From Methanorbis furvi (GTDB lineage Archaea > Halobacteriota > Methanomicrobia > Methanomicrobiales > Methanocorpusculaceae), in the NCBI RefSeq assembly GCF_032714615.1, contig NZ_JAWDKA010000001.1:186001-250000 (forward strand): a stretch of DNA of 64,000 bases, written 5' to 3'. A model generated the notes under the pieces. The model had not been told where the DNA came from. It did no database searches and worked only from the letters and a program-made list of their open reading frames with translations. Positions 55,432 to 64,000 of the stretch are shown here, piece after piece. Positions within the stretch are counted from its first letter, which is position 1; each line of letters opens with the position of its first letter. The position numbers and the translations under genes were made by a program.

Positions 55432-55847
55432 TTTATGAACACCTCTGCATGGATCACACTTCTGGAGGTCGTAACCCGTATCTCATATGTTCCAGAGAAA
55501 AGATCAGTGACCGATGCCGCAACATTTCCGCCGAGATCAAACACCTCAACAGGATTGCCGAAGCAATCATACACTTCATCGATTGGAAGAGTAATCCGGT
55601 CGCCGCCGGCCTTCGGCGTTGCCGTAATGATCAGATCTTTTTTGTCCACCCAGTCCCCTCCTTTGTGCCAGAAGATCAGATGAGAATCATTGTGGCTCAT
55701 GGAGACGGTCGCGACCGTTTCGCGGTCGCCCGGCAGAAGATTGAACGCAGACGTTGCAAACAGTGACACTAAAATGATCACCAGAACTAAAATCAGCATC
55801 TCACCCACAACCGAGGTAATAGCATTATCAGATGTATCGCAGCTCAT
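55428..55847 (-). CDS. Small pilin-like protein (139 aa)
   Basis: A 139-residue pilin-like protein beginning with the hydrophobic signature NAITSVVGEMLILVLVIILVS; the conserved Glu at the fifth position of the mature form is present (VVGE). It lies between the TadC-like gene (9-base gap) and the large pilin (four-base overlap). Confidence 0.8.
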   Translation of the reverse strand: MSCDTSDNAITSVVGEMLILVLVIILVSLFATSAFNLLPGDRETVATVSMSHNDSHLIFWHKGGDWVDKKDLIITATPKAGGDRITLPIDEVYDCFGNPVEVFDLGGNVAASVTDLFSGTYEIRVTTSRSVIHAEVFIK

Positions 55848-55856
55848 GATTTTTTC

Positions 55857-57662
55857 CTACAAAATAAAGACAAACATCACAATCGTTGCCGAGAGGAGAA
55901 TGATCGAGTGTTTCAGCCCGCAGAGAATACTGTTCGCCGAGAGCTGGCCTGCCATAATGCCGGAGAAGAATGCAAGAATGATACCGATGTGAAACATATC
56001 GGTCTTGTTCGAGGTGAGATCAAAGCTGATATCATACGCAGAAAAACTGGAGATGAATGCAACGTTCATCTGGTACGCCGAGTAAAGATAGATGCCAAAC
56101 GACAGATAAATTACCGCCAGATAGACGAATGAAACATTCAGCCGCTTTGATTTCATCTTCAGATAATGTTCAAGGTCTGCGATCGCAATCGTTAAAATTT
56201 CCCGAATGTAATCAGTGACTTCGCTCGCTTTCACCAGAAGCGAGATGGCCCGCTTCACCGAGACAAGACCGATACGCTCCTCCATTCTGACAAGTGCTCC
56301 GGCAAGAGATGAACCGTATCTGAGTTCATCAGACACCACTCTGATCTCTGAAGAGAGCACACCGGTCTTGTTGCCTGAGATCATGAAGATGGCTCCCTGA
56401 AGCGTCATGCCGATGTCACGCATATCGGCAATCTCCCGCAAAAATTCCGGCAGCTGGGTTTCAACCTTGTTCACATATCTGCGGCGAATCTCATACGCTG
56501 TCATCAAAGGAAACATCGCAGCTATTCCCATAATGCAGATGAGAGCTTGAAGGGTGAAGCTTGGAAAAACGTTTCCAAACGCTCCTGTAAGGTAGGAGAG
56601 GAACACAACGCCTGCAAGAATACAGCCGATAACCATCGGAATTGTGTAGTCTGAGATGAAAAATTTGATCGGGTGTCTGACAATTTCAAGAAGTTTGAGC
56701 ATCTGTTTGCGGCTGTTCAGCTGCTTGATGAATGCAGCATCAGGCGTTGTCTCAATGCCCGGTGCAAGGAGTTCGGTGCCGTACTCGCTGTCACGTATCT
56801 CACGGCGGGTGATATCAAGGTTGTCGGGCGGCAGAAGAATGTAGAGGATGAAGATAAGGGCAACTGCTCCGAGCGGAAGCCCGATGTACATCAATGGCAT
56901 GATTCCTGCAAGCGTGCTCTGGCCGGAAAGATTTTGGGCGACCAGCATGATGATGATCGCAATTGGTCCTGCGACAAACGCGGTCACATAAATTTCTGCG
57001 ATCATCTCCAGAAACTGTAACAGTGCCTCAAGTTCCTGTCTTGCAAGTTCGCGGTACGACTCGGATTTTGCATTGAAAAAGTTGGTGAGGTTGCCTCCCG
57101 AGCGATAGACCAGCATCAGATCATTTAAAAGTTCTCGGAAGTTTTCCGAAGGTGTGACCGAGATGGTGTTCTCCATCGCAGTCAGAAGATCCTCGCCGAA
57201 CAACTCCACGTCCCGAACGATGAGTCCGCACTCTCTGGAGACTTCGCCGTAGAGATCTGCCGCGTCATACACGCTGCGAAAAATGTCGTAGAGCGTGATC
57301 GTTGAGGAGAGGGCCTGCATGTAGGTGATTGCATACGGCAGGTCCATATCGATTTTCGTTTTTCTTCCCTGTGCCTCAAGCTGTGGATAGTAGTAAAGCG
57401 CAGCAAAGACACCAGCAGGAGCGAGGACTATCGCGAACAGCATCACGAGCCATTGGGGAAGAAAGGGAATCGGATTGAAGCTGATCTCAAAGACAAAGAA
57501 CAGAACTCCAACCATCATCATGAGGAGAGCTGAAAAAGCCGTGAGGAGAATGGTCAGCATCATGTACTGATCTACCGGAACAGTGATGTGGGCTGAACGG
57601 AGCGTTCCGGCCATCTGTCTGTTGAAGAGAAGCCGGTCGATGAAACTTTTCGTTTCGGTCAT
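55857..57662 (-). CDS. TadC/FlaJ-like pilus platform protein
   Basis: A 601-residue membrane protein with two type II secretion F (GspF) domains, at about residues 115-245 and 385-510, separated by transmembrane pairs. It is the membrane anchor of an archaeal type IV pilus and works with the neighbouring ATPase. Transmembrane helices are seen near residues 35-100, 210-270, 340-385 and 530-600. Overlaps the ATPase gene by four bases. Confidence 0.88.
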   Translation of the reverse strand: MTETKSFIDRLLFNRQMAGTLRSAHITVPVDQYMMLTILLTAFSALLMMMVGVLFFVFEISFNPIPFLPQWLVMLFAIVLAPAGVFAALYYYPQLEAQGRKTKIDMDLPYAITYMQALSSTITLYDIFRSVYDAADLYGEVSRECGLIVRDVELFGEDLLTAMENTISVTPSENFRELLNDLMLVYRSGGNLTNFFNAKSESYRELARQELEALLQFLEMIAEIYVTAFVAGPIAIIIMLVAQNLSGQSTLAGIMPLMYIGLPLGAVALIFILYILLPPDNLDITRREIRDSEYGTELLAPGIETTPDAAFIKQLNSRKQMLKLLEIVRHPIKFFISDYTIPMVIGCILAGVVFLSYLTGAFGNVFPSFTLQALICIMGIAAMFPLMTAYEIRRRYVNKVETQLPEFLREIADMRDIGMTLQGAIFMISGNKTGVLSSEIRVVSDELRYGSSLAGALVRMEERIGLVSVKRAISLLVKASEVTDYIREILTIAIADLEHYLKMKSKRLNVSFVYLAVIYLSFGIYLYSAYQMNVAFISSFSAYDISFDLTSNKTDMFHIGIILAFFSGIMAGQLSANSILCGLKHSIILLSATIVMFVFIL

Positions 57663-59347
57663 CGACTCCTCTGTTCTGTTATGATTGTTTCGCGAATTGC
57701 GGCCTCCACTTCGGGCGGTGTTGTTTTTCCGCCAGCAACCATTCTCTCGAGCGCAGTCCTTCGGACTGCAAGTTTTGCCTCAAGCTGTTCCCGCGACCAG
57801 TTGTTCTGGTAGGCTATGTTGTCAAAGACCGAGGAGTTTTCATAGCTTTTGACGAACGTATCCGTCAGATGATCCCAGGTGAAGAGCGGCTGCCAGTTGA
57901 TGCCAACTTCTCCGACCGTGATCTCGTTCAAGGAAAGACAGCGGCGAAATCCTTTGCCCTCGCCATAGAGCAGACTTTGAACCAGAATAAGGTTTAAGGC
58001 GCCGAACATGGCGACCGGAACGTTAATCGGATTATGCGTGAGCCGGTTGATTGCCTCTTTGACGTTTCCTGCATGCAGCGTTGAGTAAGTGGTGTGGCCG
58101 GTGTTCATCGCCTGAAAAAGTGTCTGGGCTTCTTCGCCGCGGACTTCTCCGACGATGATGTACTCAGGCCGCTGTCTGAGTGCAGCCTTCAGGAGCGAGA
58201 ACATGCTGATGTTTCCCATACCGGAAACATTGGCAACGCTTTCCCTCGTTTTCATCGGCAGCCAGTTGGTGTGCGGCAACTGAATTTCGCGGGTGTCTTC
58301 GATGGAGACAATTTTCGCAACCGAGGGGATGAAAAATGATGCCGCGTTCATGGTAGAGGTCTTGCCGCTCGCGGTACCTCCGGCGATGATCATGCTTTTG
58401 CGGTTTTCGACCGCGAGCCAGATGTGGGCCATGAGATCAGCACTGTAGGTGTTGGATGCGATGAGATCGGCCGGCGTCATCGGGTCGACTTTGAATTTGC
58501 GGATGGTGAACGAACTTCCTTTGGAGGAGATGATGTCAGAGTAGGTCAGCTGCGCCCGACTGCCGTCAGGAAGGGCTGCGTCGATAAGAGGCGTTGTGAG
58601 AGATAACTGTTTGTCAGCTTTCTGGGCAAGCTTCAGAACATATTTGTTCAGCTCGATTGCGTCGAACAGACAGTTGGTCTCAACGTTTGCAAACCGTCGG
58701 TGATACAAAAAAATCGGAATGTCAGCACCATTACAGGTGATGTCTTCGATCTTTTCATCATGCATGAGGGGATCGAGTCTGCTGTAGCCGAGAAAATTTC
58801 GGTTGAGGTAATAGATGAGAACGCCGATTCGGTCCGGTGTTATTTCGGGATCAAAGGTGCTGATAACATCTCTGAGCATGCCAAGGTCCAGACCGAACTC
58901 TCCGCGTTTGCGCACGGTGTCGTAGACCAGCATGGACCGCAGGTGTTCGAAGGTTTCTTCGAGAACGACGAGTTCCTTTTCTGAGATCTTCGGCTCAACT
59001 ATCTCGTAGTGGATGTGGGAGACTTCGTCGCGATAGATGTTGGTGTATGCATACGGCGGTGTAAGCCAGTAGCGATCAAGCACTTCATGTTCTGTTGCAA
59101 ACTCCGGGAGTTCGAGGATCATCGGAGGTTCTTCAAAGATAATTTTTTGTTCGTTAGATTTTTTTTCAAAAAGATTTCCCAGAGAAAATTTTTTTGCGGC
59201 TGTCTCTTTTTTTTCTTCAGGAGAGGGCTCTTTTCTCAACGAAAAAAGTTCACGAAGATGATGCGTGGTAAATTTTTTTTCAGAATTTATCGCGGCCTCT
59301 TCATCGAATTGTTTTTTTGCAGGAAAGTGCGATGTCTTCAACTGCAT
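57659..59347 (-). CDS. Archaeal type IV pilus assembly ATPase (TadA/FlaI-like)
   Basis: A 562-residue secretion ATPase. It has the conserved GspE/FlaI domain with Walker A GGTASGKTST, the EDTREIQLPHTNW segment and a VGEVRGEEAQTLF Walker B/His region. An N-terminal part of about 90 residues is charged and rich in Lys/Glu. The ATG at 59347 (MQLKTSH) is chosen; an upstream in-frame ATG at 59488 gives an implausible Cys/His-rich tail. First gene of the operon ATPase-TadC-four pilins; it drives pilus polymerisation. Confidence 0.9.
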   Translation of the reverse strand: MQLKTSHFPAKKQFDEEAAINSEKKFTTHHLRELFSLRKEPSPEEKKETAAKKFSLGNLFEKKSNEQKIIFEEPPMILELPEFATEHEVLDRYWLTPPYAYTNIYRDEVSHIHYEIVEPKISEKELVVLEETFEHLRSMLVYDTVRKRGEFGLDLGMLRDVISTFDPEITPDRIGVLIYYLNRNFLGYSRLDPLMHDEKIEDITCNGADIPIFLYHRRFANVETNCLFDAIELNKYVLKLAQKADKQLSLTTPLIDAALPDGSRAQLTYSDIISSKGSSFTIRKFKVDPMTPADLIASNTYSADLMAHIWLAVENRKSMIIAGGTASGKTSTMNAASFFIPSVAKIVSIEDTREIQLPHTNWLPMKTRESVANVSGMGNISMFSLLKAALRQRPEYIIVGEVRGEEAQTLFQAMNTGHTTYSTLHAGNVKEAINRLTHNPINVPVAMFGALNLILVQSLLYGEGKGFRRCLSLNEITVGEVGINWQPLFTWDHLTDTFVKSYENSSVFDNIAYQNNWSREQLEAKLAVRRTALERMVAGGKTTPPEVEAAIRETIITEQRSR

Positions 59348-59838
59348 CAGATGCCTCCGGTGTATCGTGCCGGAATTTTTCCAACACATATGCCTGATAC
59401 AAGTAGGAGGAGAATGACTGTAATCAGAATTTTTTTCGGAATCATGGTTTTTTCTATGCTCCTGTATTACAAAACGGAGGGAGGACACCGGAAGGACGAC
59501 ACAACTAGCTGCAGTGCCGCTAAACAGAATGCTTGATGTCTGGCGATTTTTTTAAATGCGATGTATTTTTGGTCATTGATAGAATCAATTGGTGTAATTT
59601 GTGAGAGAGGGGGCAGGTTGTATTACATACTAATAATATTTAATTTACACCATAAATACATAAGGATAACTTAACTTGTAACCGACGGAGAAATGACGGA
59701 CTCTGTGATCATTTCTCCGACATAGATTTGAAAAAAAGAGAAAAGCGCAGATTATGTATGAACGTGGCTCTTATTCCATATCCAATAAACAAAAATTCAA
59801 AAAAAAAGAATCAGATGGATCACAGCCCATCTTAGCAT
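59348..59838. other. 491-base gap holding the pilus operon promoter
   Basis: No convincing gene. The segment separates two pilin transcripts on the minus strand. A strongly AT-rich stretch at about 59620-59670 (taatatttaatttacac) is the best place for the ATPase promoter. T-rich runs near 59790-59820 follow the stop of the 59839 pilin and may terminate it. Confidence 0.4.
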
Positions 59839-60363
59839 TTATGCCTGTACAACACCTTTTGCTTTGGCAAAGGTACCGGACTCATCGACAAGTTCAACAT
59901 AGAAAGATTTTCCTATGGCATTTCTGCTGTCATCAAGATCACAGGTGATCATCCACGGCTGCCTGGACTGTCCGTACTCTTCTTCAAGGGCATCCTTAAT
60001 GGTCGCTGCACTGACATAGAGTGATGTTCCAGTGGAGAAAGCAGATGCAATCTTTGAACTTTCGAGCGGAATTTCATAAGCATAATCAGTCATTCCAGTC
60101 TCTTCGCCCGGACGAATCCATACGGAAAAATCAGTCGGCGTACTGGATGAACCAGTGTTGGTAATGATCAACCCATTGGATTGACTATAGGAAACTTCCA
60201 TTACGACAGTTGGGCGGATTTCTGCAGTTGTCGCCAGACCTCCGGCGAAAGCACTGACCAATGCGGCAATAATAATCGTAACTACGAGCATGAGCATGAC
60301 TCCGACTACAGGAGAGACAGCGTCATTCTTCTCTGGAGAATTATTTGTGTTCATACTGATCAC
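59839..60363 (-). CDS. Type IV pilin (174 aa)
   Basis: A 174-residue pilin with the full signature KNDAVSPVVGVMLMLVVTIIIAALVS. The head (about 130 residues) is Ser/Thr rich and beta-like, ending with GVVQA. The GTG start overlaps the stop of the preceding pilin (GTGA); an ATG at 60354 is the alternative. It forms a two-gene unit with the 280-residue pilin, apart from the ATPase operon, so these may be major pilins. Confidence 0.87.
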   Translation of the reverse strand: MISMNTNNSPEKNDAVSPVVGVMLMLVVTIIIAALVSAFAGGLATTAEIRPTVVMEVSYSQSNGLIITNTGSSSTPTDFSVWIRPGEETGMTDYAYEIPLESSKIASAFSTGTSLYVSAATIKDALEEEYGQSRQPWMITCDLDDSRNAIGKSFYVELVDESGTFAKAKGVVQA

Positions 60364-61214
60364 CGTACCTTCACATCTTCAGAATAGATCTGCTGTCCGC
60401 TGGGAGTGTAAATCAATCTGACATTGACAGTATCTCCTGATTTCAGAATATCAACAGTTTTTCGATCATCAACTTTGTAGACGTAGATCTTTCCACTCGA
60501 GCGTGTAGCCCTATATCCATCACTTGGATAGAAGAATTTTGTTTCACCACCAATAGTGACTTTAATGCCGCTCGGAGTATCCTGATCGTTCACTGTTCCA
60601 TAGGGAGTTAACTGTTCTGTTGTAACCTCACTGGTAGAAACACCATTGACTACTGCATCACCATCAACCTGTCCACCTGATCCAAGGATGTAACCCAACT
60701 CATACTCTCCCTGAGCAGACATGGAAACACCATTATACAGTGAGTAATTTCCAAACCACTGGCCGATATTCTCCTGACTCCAGGCATATTTACTGCTGCT
60801 TTCCCCTCCAGAATCCGTTGCCTCATCGTAACCAACGGTAAATCCTGTGCCGTTAATTTTCATTCCAAGGCCAAATGGTCCAGCATCATAGTACGTTTTT
60901 GAGGCACTGGGAACAACTGTTCCAGTGTACAGGACACCATTTTTCGCCATTGTAGTAACGAGTTTAAGATTCGCTGTGTCAATTGGTTCACTGACAGAGA
61001 GTACTTTCATCGAAAAACTCAGATCATCAGCGTCGATCGTTGTCTTGATAGATGCGGATGGCGTGGCCTTTTGGGTTGTGATTAACCCGCCGGCGAACTG
61101 ACTCACCACCGCTGCGATAATGATAGTTACCACCAGCATCAGCATAACGCCGACAACAGGGGATACTGCATCATCTTTTTTGGTGTTTGTTCTGCGCTGC
61201 ATAATATCACACAT
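60360..61214 (-). CDS. Type IV pilin (about 284 aa)
   Basis: A long pilin with signature KKDDAVSPVVGVMLMLVVTIIIAAVVS, and a head of more than 230 residues, Gly/Thr/Ser rich and without Cys. The ATG at 61214 (MCDIMQRRTN, with ggggat just before it) is chosen; an ATG at 61202 would also serve, while longer frames lack sense. First gene of a two-pilin unit. Confidence 0.83.
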   Translation of the reverse strand: MCDIMQRRTNTKKDDAVSPVVGVMLMLVVTIIIAAVVSQFAGGLITTQKATPSASIKTTIDADDLSFSMKVLSVSEPIDTANLKLVTTMAKNGVLYTGTVVPSASKTYYDAGPFGLGMKINGTGFTVGYDEATDSGGESSSKYAWSQENIGQWFGNYSLYNGVSMSAQGEYELGYILGSGGQVDGDAVVNGVSTSEVTTEQLTPYGTVNDQDTPSGIKVTIGGETKFFYPSDGYRATRSSGKIYVYKVDDRKTVDILKSGDTVNVRLIYTPSGQQIYSEDVKVR

Positions 61215-61823
61215 TCGTATCCCCACATCTAACAACTCAGGAGATAACATGTTAGGATACGTGGACACCACTTATAAGTTAATAGTATGACTTTTACAAT
61301 AAGTAAATATCAATATATTTACACTGTCAATATCGTTTAATATACTCACGTAGGTATTATTTTGTTGCGCGCATAGATTTCATCACAAGTCAGCAAAAAT
61401 TCAGGGTTAATAACCATAATTTACCCAATTAACACAAATTATTCTCAAAAACACAATCAAACATCAGAATGCAGAATCGGCCGGCTATCAAAATAGAATT
61501 ATAAAGTCCATCTATTTTTCAACACCCTAAACCATTCCCATTCCAAAAAACAGCCTCAAAACCCATATATAAAGGTCGCTTAAACGGCATCACAAAATAG
61601 TGATTGTAGACGAGTGTTTTCTCAAAAAATCGCAAAAATCATAGTAAAAAGAACATATGCGCCATATAACGCATCTTAGATAACCAAACACCCTCGATCA
61701 TATTATACACGACCCGATTACAATGGGTGTAAAACCTTGAAATTTGCCTCAAATTCAAAAAATAAACCCTAAAAGAGAAGAAATTTTTCCCATATAAAAC
61801 GCAGCCAAGTGAGTGATAAAAGA
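61215..61823. other. 609-base AT-rich region upstream of the pilins
   Basis: No gene recognised. A TATA-like catatataaagg occurs at 61564-61575 and could serve either strand. A small hairpin atgcg-ccatataa-cgcat is at 61657-61674. On the minus strand, ATG-proximal cttataagt (about 61272-61280) is close to the pilin start. The segment may contain the pilin promoter and possibly an untranslated RNA on the + strand; neither is proven. Confidence 0.4.
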
Positions 61824-62681
61824 TCACTTCTCCCACCAGATGTGCGCTGTCCGCGAAACTCCCGGAATCACATACCCAGACTCCTCACGCACCGCCCGGT
61901 CCAGAAGAAATGCGTCCACAACATTTCTCTGCCACTCTTCGGAGACCGACATCCGGTTATAGTAATCCTCCTGCATCGCGGAGAATGATTCGTAATGCTG
62001 ACTCTTGTCCTTTGTTTCTATCATGATATTTGCATAGATGCCAAGCTGGCAGAGAGCATTCCACAAAATATCCGCGTCCGCCTCGCTGCAGTACGGCTCA
62101 CCATGAAGAAGCGGCCACAGCTCCACGTTCCCGCCCGATGAAGAAGGCGGCGTTAAAAACCAGTAGAGATGAACAGCATGGCGTGCGGCCGCATCCATCT
62201 TCAGAAGACTGTTTTTGATATCTCCCATGATCAACGATCGCGACGCAATCACAATATCATGTACTCCCGCCTCCTCAGGCGTTACATCCTCCCAACGTTT
62301 GCGAATCTCCCGGATTGGCGGAGCATTCACCGTTACACGATAACGTTCCATCGCAACTCCCATCGGCTCTGAGGGTTCGACCGTTGTCACCAAACATCCT
62401 GCAAGTGAAAGCGGCACAGCAAGAGTTCCCGGGCCCGCACCGATATCAAGAACTGAAGATCCTTTGGGAATCCCCATCTCTTCTATCTGCTTTTCGATTC
62501 GTGACGGATCGCCTGAGATAACATTCTGGGAAAACCGATCAACCACACCCTGATCTGACCAGAATTTTCCGCCGCCCTCGCCCATCTTCTCCTTCTGCGC
62601 AGTGGATCTGGCATGCTGCTCATCCCACAGACGGCAGTAGTCAATAGATGCCGGGGACTCCCCTGAAGTGTGAAAACTCAT
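61824..62681 (-). CDS. Class I SAM-dependent methyltransferase (second of tandem pair)
   Basis: A 285-residue methyltransferase. Motif I is SSVLDIGAGPGTLAVPLS, followed by the acidic VEPS motif II; C-terminal GVSRTAHIWWEK is shared with its neighbour. The ATG at 62681 (MSFHTSGE) is favoured; an ATG at 62741 adds an unlikely 20 residues. It appears to be an ancient duplicate of the gene at 62753 with strong divergence. The substrate is unknown. Confidence 0.82.
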   Translation of the reverse strand: MSFHTSGESPASIDYCRLWDEQHARSTAQKEKMGEGGGKFWSDQGVVDRFSQNVISGDPSRIEKQIEEMGIPKGSSVLDIGAGPGTLAVPLSLAGCLVTTVEPSEPMGVAMERYRVTVNAPPIREIRKRWEDVTPEEAGVHDIVIASRSLIMGDIKNSLLKMDAAARHAVHLYWFLTPPSSSGGNVELWPLLHGEPYCSEADADILWNALCQLGIYANIMIETKDKSQHYESFSAMQEDYYNRMSVSEEWQRNVVDAFLLDRAVREESGYVIPGVSRTAHIWWEK

Positions 62682-62752
62682 ACACTCTATACAAAGCGCT
62701 GAGATGTAATCAAATATATCCAAGTATACCGAAAAAATCAATCAAAAATAAT

Positions 62753-63586
62753 TTACCAATGCGAATTTTTCTCCCACCAGATATGTGCCGTCTTCGAGAC
62801 GCCGGAGATGCATAACTCAGCATCAGCAGCAATATGATCACGCACATACGCAGCGGCAATTTTTTGCTGCCACTCTTCCCTGATACACAACCTGCGGCAG
62901 TAATGAGAAATGATCTCATCTTCTGCGGCAGTTCGCCGCTCCTTTTCTACATGCTCCACGAAAAGATTCGGATATATCCCAAGCTGACAGAGACAACTCC
63001 AGAGAAGATCAGCTCGAGGCTCAAACGCGAACTCGGTTCCATGCAGCTGCGGCCACAGAGCCGCATTCACCTCAGCCCATGACGGAGGGGAGAGAAACCA
63101 GAATAAATGAACTGTGTTCCGTGCGACCGCATCCATCTTCAGAAGAGAAGCACCGATATCATCCAGCCCGAGCGACAGCGAAGCTATCACAACATCGTAA
63201 TTTCCGATATCGGTTGCGTCCACATCCTCCCACCGGCAGGGTATCTCCTGAATTTCCGGGGCATGCATAATGTTCCGATACTCCTGCATTGCAGACCGCA
63301 TGTGTTTGGACGGTTCAACCGCTGTCACAAAGCATCCTGCACGTGAAAGCGGCACCGCAAGCGTGCCGGGACCGGCACCGATATCAAGAACAGAGGATCC
63401 TTTGGGAATCTGCATCCTCGCAAGCTGATTTTTGATCCTCGCACGATCCTTGTCAAACAAGCGGTCCAGAAAACGGCTGACGTTTTGGGAATCCTCCCAA
63501 AAACTTTTGCCGTCGCTAAAGATCTGTTTCTGGCGGTTGGCCGCCTCATGCTGTGCATTCCAGAGTGAAAGGTAGTCAACCGCCAT
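62753..63586 (-). CDS. Class I SAM-dependent methyltransferase (first of tandem pair)
   Basis: A 277-residue methyltransferase with motif I SSVLDIGAGPGTLAVPLS and VEPSKHM. It shares its N-terminal layout (YLSLWNAQHEAANRQK versus YCRLWDEQHARSTAQK) and C-terminus with the following paralogue. The ATG at 63586 (MAVDYLSLW) lies six bases after the stop of the binding-protein gene, so these genes may form one transcript. Function unknown; association with an iron/cobamide-type importer is suggestive. Confidence 0.82.
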   Translation of the reverse strand: MAVDYLSLWNAQHEAANRQKQIFSDGKSFWEDSQNVSRFLDRLFDKDRARIKNQLARMQIPKGSSVLDIGAGPGTLAVPLSRAGCFVTAVEPSKHMRSAMQEYRNIMHAPEIQEIPCRWEDVDATDIGNYDVVIASLSLGLDDIGASLLKMDAVARNTVHLFWFLSPPSWAEVNAALWPQLHGTEFAFEPRADLLWSCLCQLGIYPNLFVEHVEKERRTAAEDEIISHYCRRLCIREEWQQKIAAAYVRDHIAADAELCISGVSKTAHIWWEKNSHW

Positions 63587-63591
63587 GATAG

Positions 63592-64000
63592 TTATCTCAG
63601 AGTTTTCTTCCAAACGAAGAGAGCTGTAGCCGCAAGACCTGCAAGCATGCCAAATATCGGGACCGAGGACTTCGTTTCGGCAGGCGTGGCTGCAGAAGTT
63701 TCTGACGTTGCATAGATCATCAGATCGTTCAGCTCAGCGTCTGTTAGATCATAGTGGAAGAACAGCGAGTAGAACTCCTTCACGCGGGTATCGATGTCGT
63801 ACTCGAACACATCAGGATACATCAGGTTCCCGATCCAGATCATCGACAGCAGCCGCTGAATCGACGGCGGTCCTCCCATCCAGTTGTGCGGACCGTTTGG
63901 CGCCTCATAGACATTGCCGTTCTGAACCGCAGAAAGCGTTCTCCACATGGGATCGTTCATGATCTTCTGATAGTAGGCATGATTGTCAGCATAGGAAACG
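63592..64000 (-). CDS. TroA/BtuF-type binding protein, C-terminal part (partial)
   Basis: The C-terminal 136 residues or so of a binding protein of the iron-siderophore/cobamide type (NDPMWRTLSAVQNGNVYEAP, IWIGNLMYPD). The rest lies past the right edge. It ends with a predicted membrane anchor, a hydrophobic helix starting SSVPIFGMLAG and a basic KKTLR tail, a layout seen in archaeal surface proteins processed by archaeosortase-type systems. It differs from the lipoprotein at 1353-2510. Confidence 0.8.
   Translation of the reverse strand, partial: VSYADNHAYYQKIMNDPMWRTLSAVQNGNVYEAPNGPHNWMGGPPSIQRLLSMIWIGNLMYPDVFEYDIDTRVKEFYSLFFHYDLTDAELNDLMIYATSETSAATPAETKSSVPIFGMLAGLAATALFVWKKTLR

Overview
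The window comes from a hydrogenotrophic methanogenic archaeon. Direct evidence is a complete F420-reducing hydrogenase operon (frhADGB), the archaeal DNA polymerase D large subunit, the archaeal GTP cyclohydrolase MptA of the methanopterin pathway, a four-subunit pyruvate:ferredoxin oxidoreductase, an FmdE-like protein and archaeal type IV pilins. Gene content and the moderate GC content suggest Methanomicrobiales, most like Methanocorpusculum; the genus is an inference and was not checked against any database.

Layout. 1-2.5 kb: an ABC importer of the iron-siderophore/cobalamin class, whose ATPase has a histidine-rich N-terminus. 2.6-9.4 kb: single genes (FmdE-like, pentapeptide-repeat protein, glutaredoxin-thioredoxin reductase fusion, AI-2E-type permease, rubrerythrin, RadC), nearly all separated by large palindromic repeats. 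9.7-14.4 kb: purA, a Trm112-like zinc protein, an unknown membrane protein and cbiB, then birA and a coiled-coil membrane protein. 14.5-17.3 kb: porBAGD. 17.4-28.5 kb: Cache lipoprotein, aspS, the operon DUF432-mscS-HEAT-polC, and an SPFH/NfeD pair. 28.9-38.2 kb: pepD with a condensation-fold enzyme, an NhaC antiporter, RecQ, a VOC protein and ilvC. 38.3-44.6 kb: mptA, frhADGB and an unknown gene. 45-53.7 kb: a double solute-binding lipoprotein with a second Cache lipoprotein, DUF1015, RimI, cupin, and a three-gene GTPase/ABC ATPase/DUF364 operon that looks like an uncharacterised metal-handling system. 53.7-61.2 kb: a type IV pilus operon (ATPase, membrane platform, four pilin-like proteins) and two further pilins. 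61.8-64 kb: two tandem methyltransferases behind a second TroA/BtuF-type binding protein that runs off the window.

The most striking non-genic content is repeats. Fourteen copies of a family-1 palindromic element (usually about 175-300 bp) lie in intergenic gaps of every orientation. Three copies of a second hairpin family (family 2) show compensating base changes in their stem, and a pair of them is inserted into the loop of a family-1 copy. A third palindrome shares a sub-module with family 1. This is a dense, layered set of MITE-like or structured elements with no transposase in the window. I found no rRNA, tRNA, CRISPR array or recognisable IS transposase.
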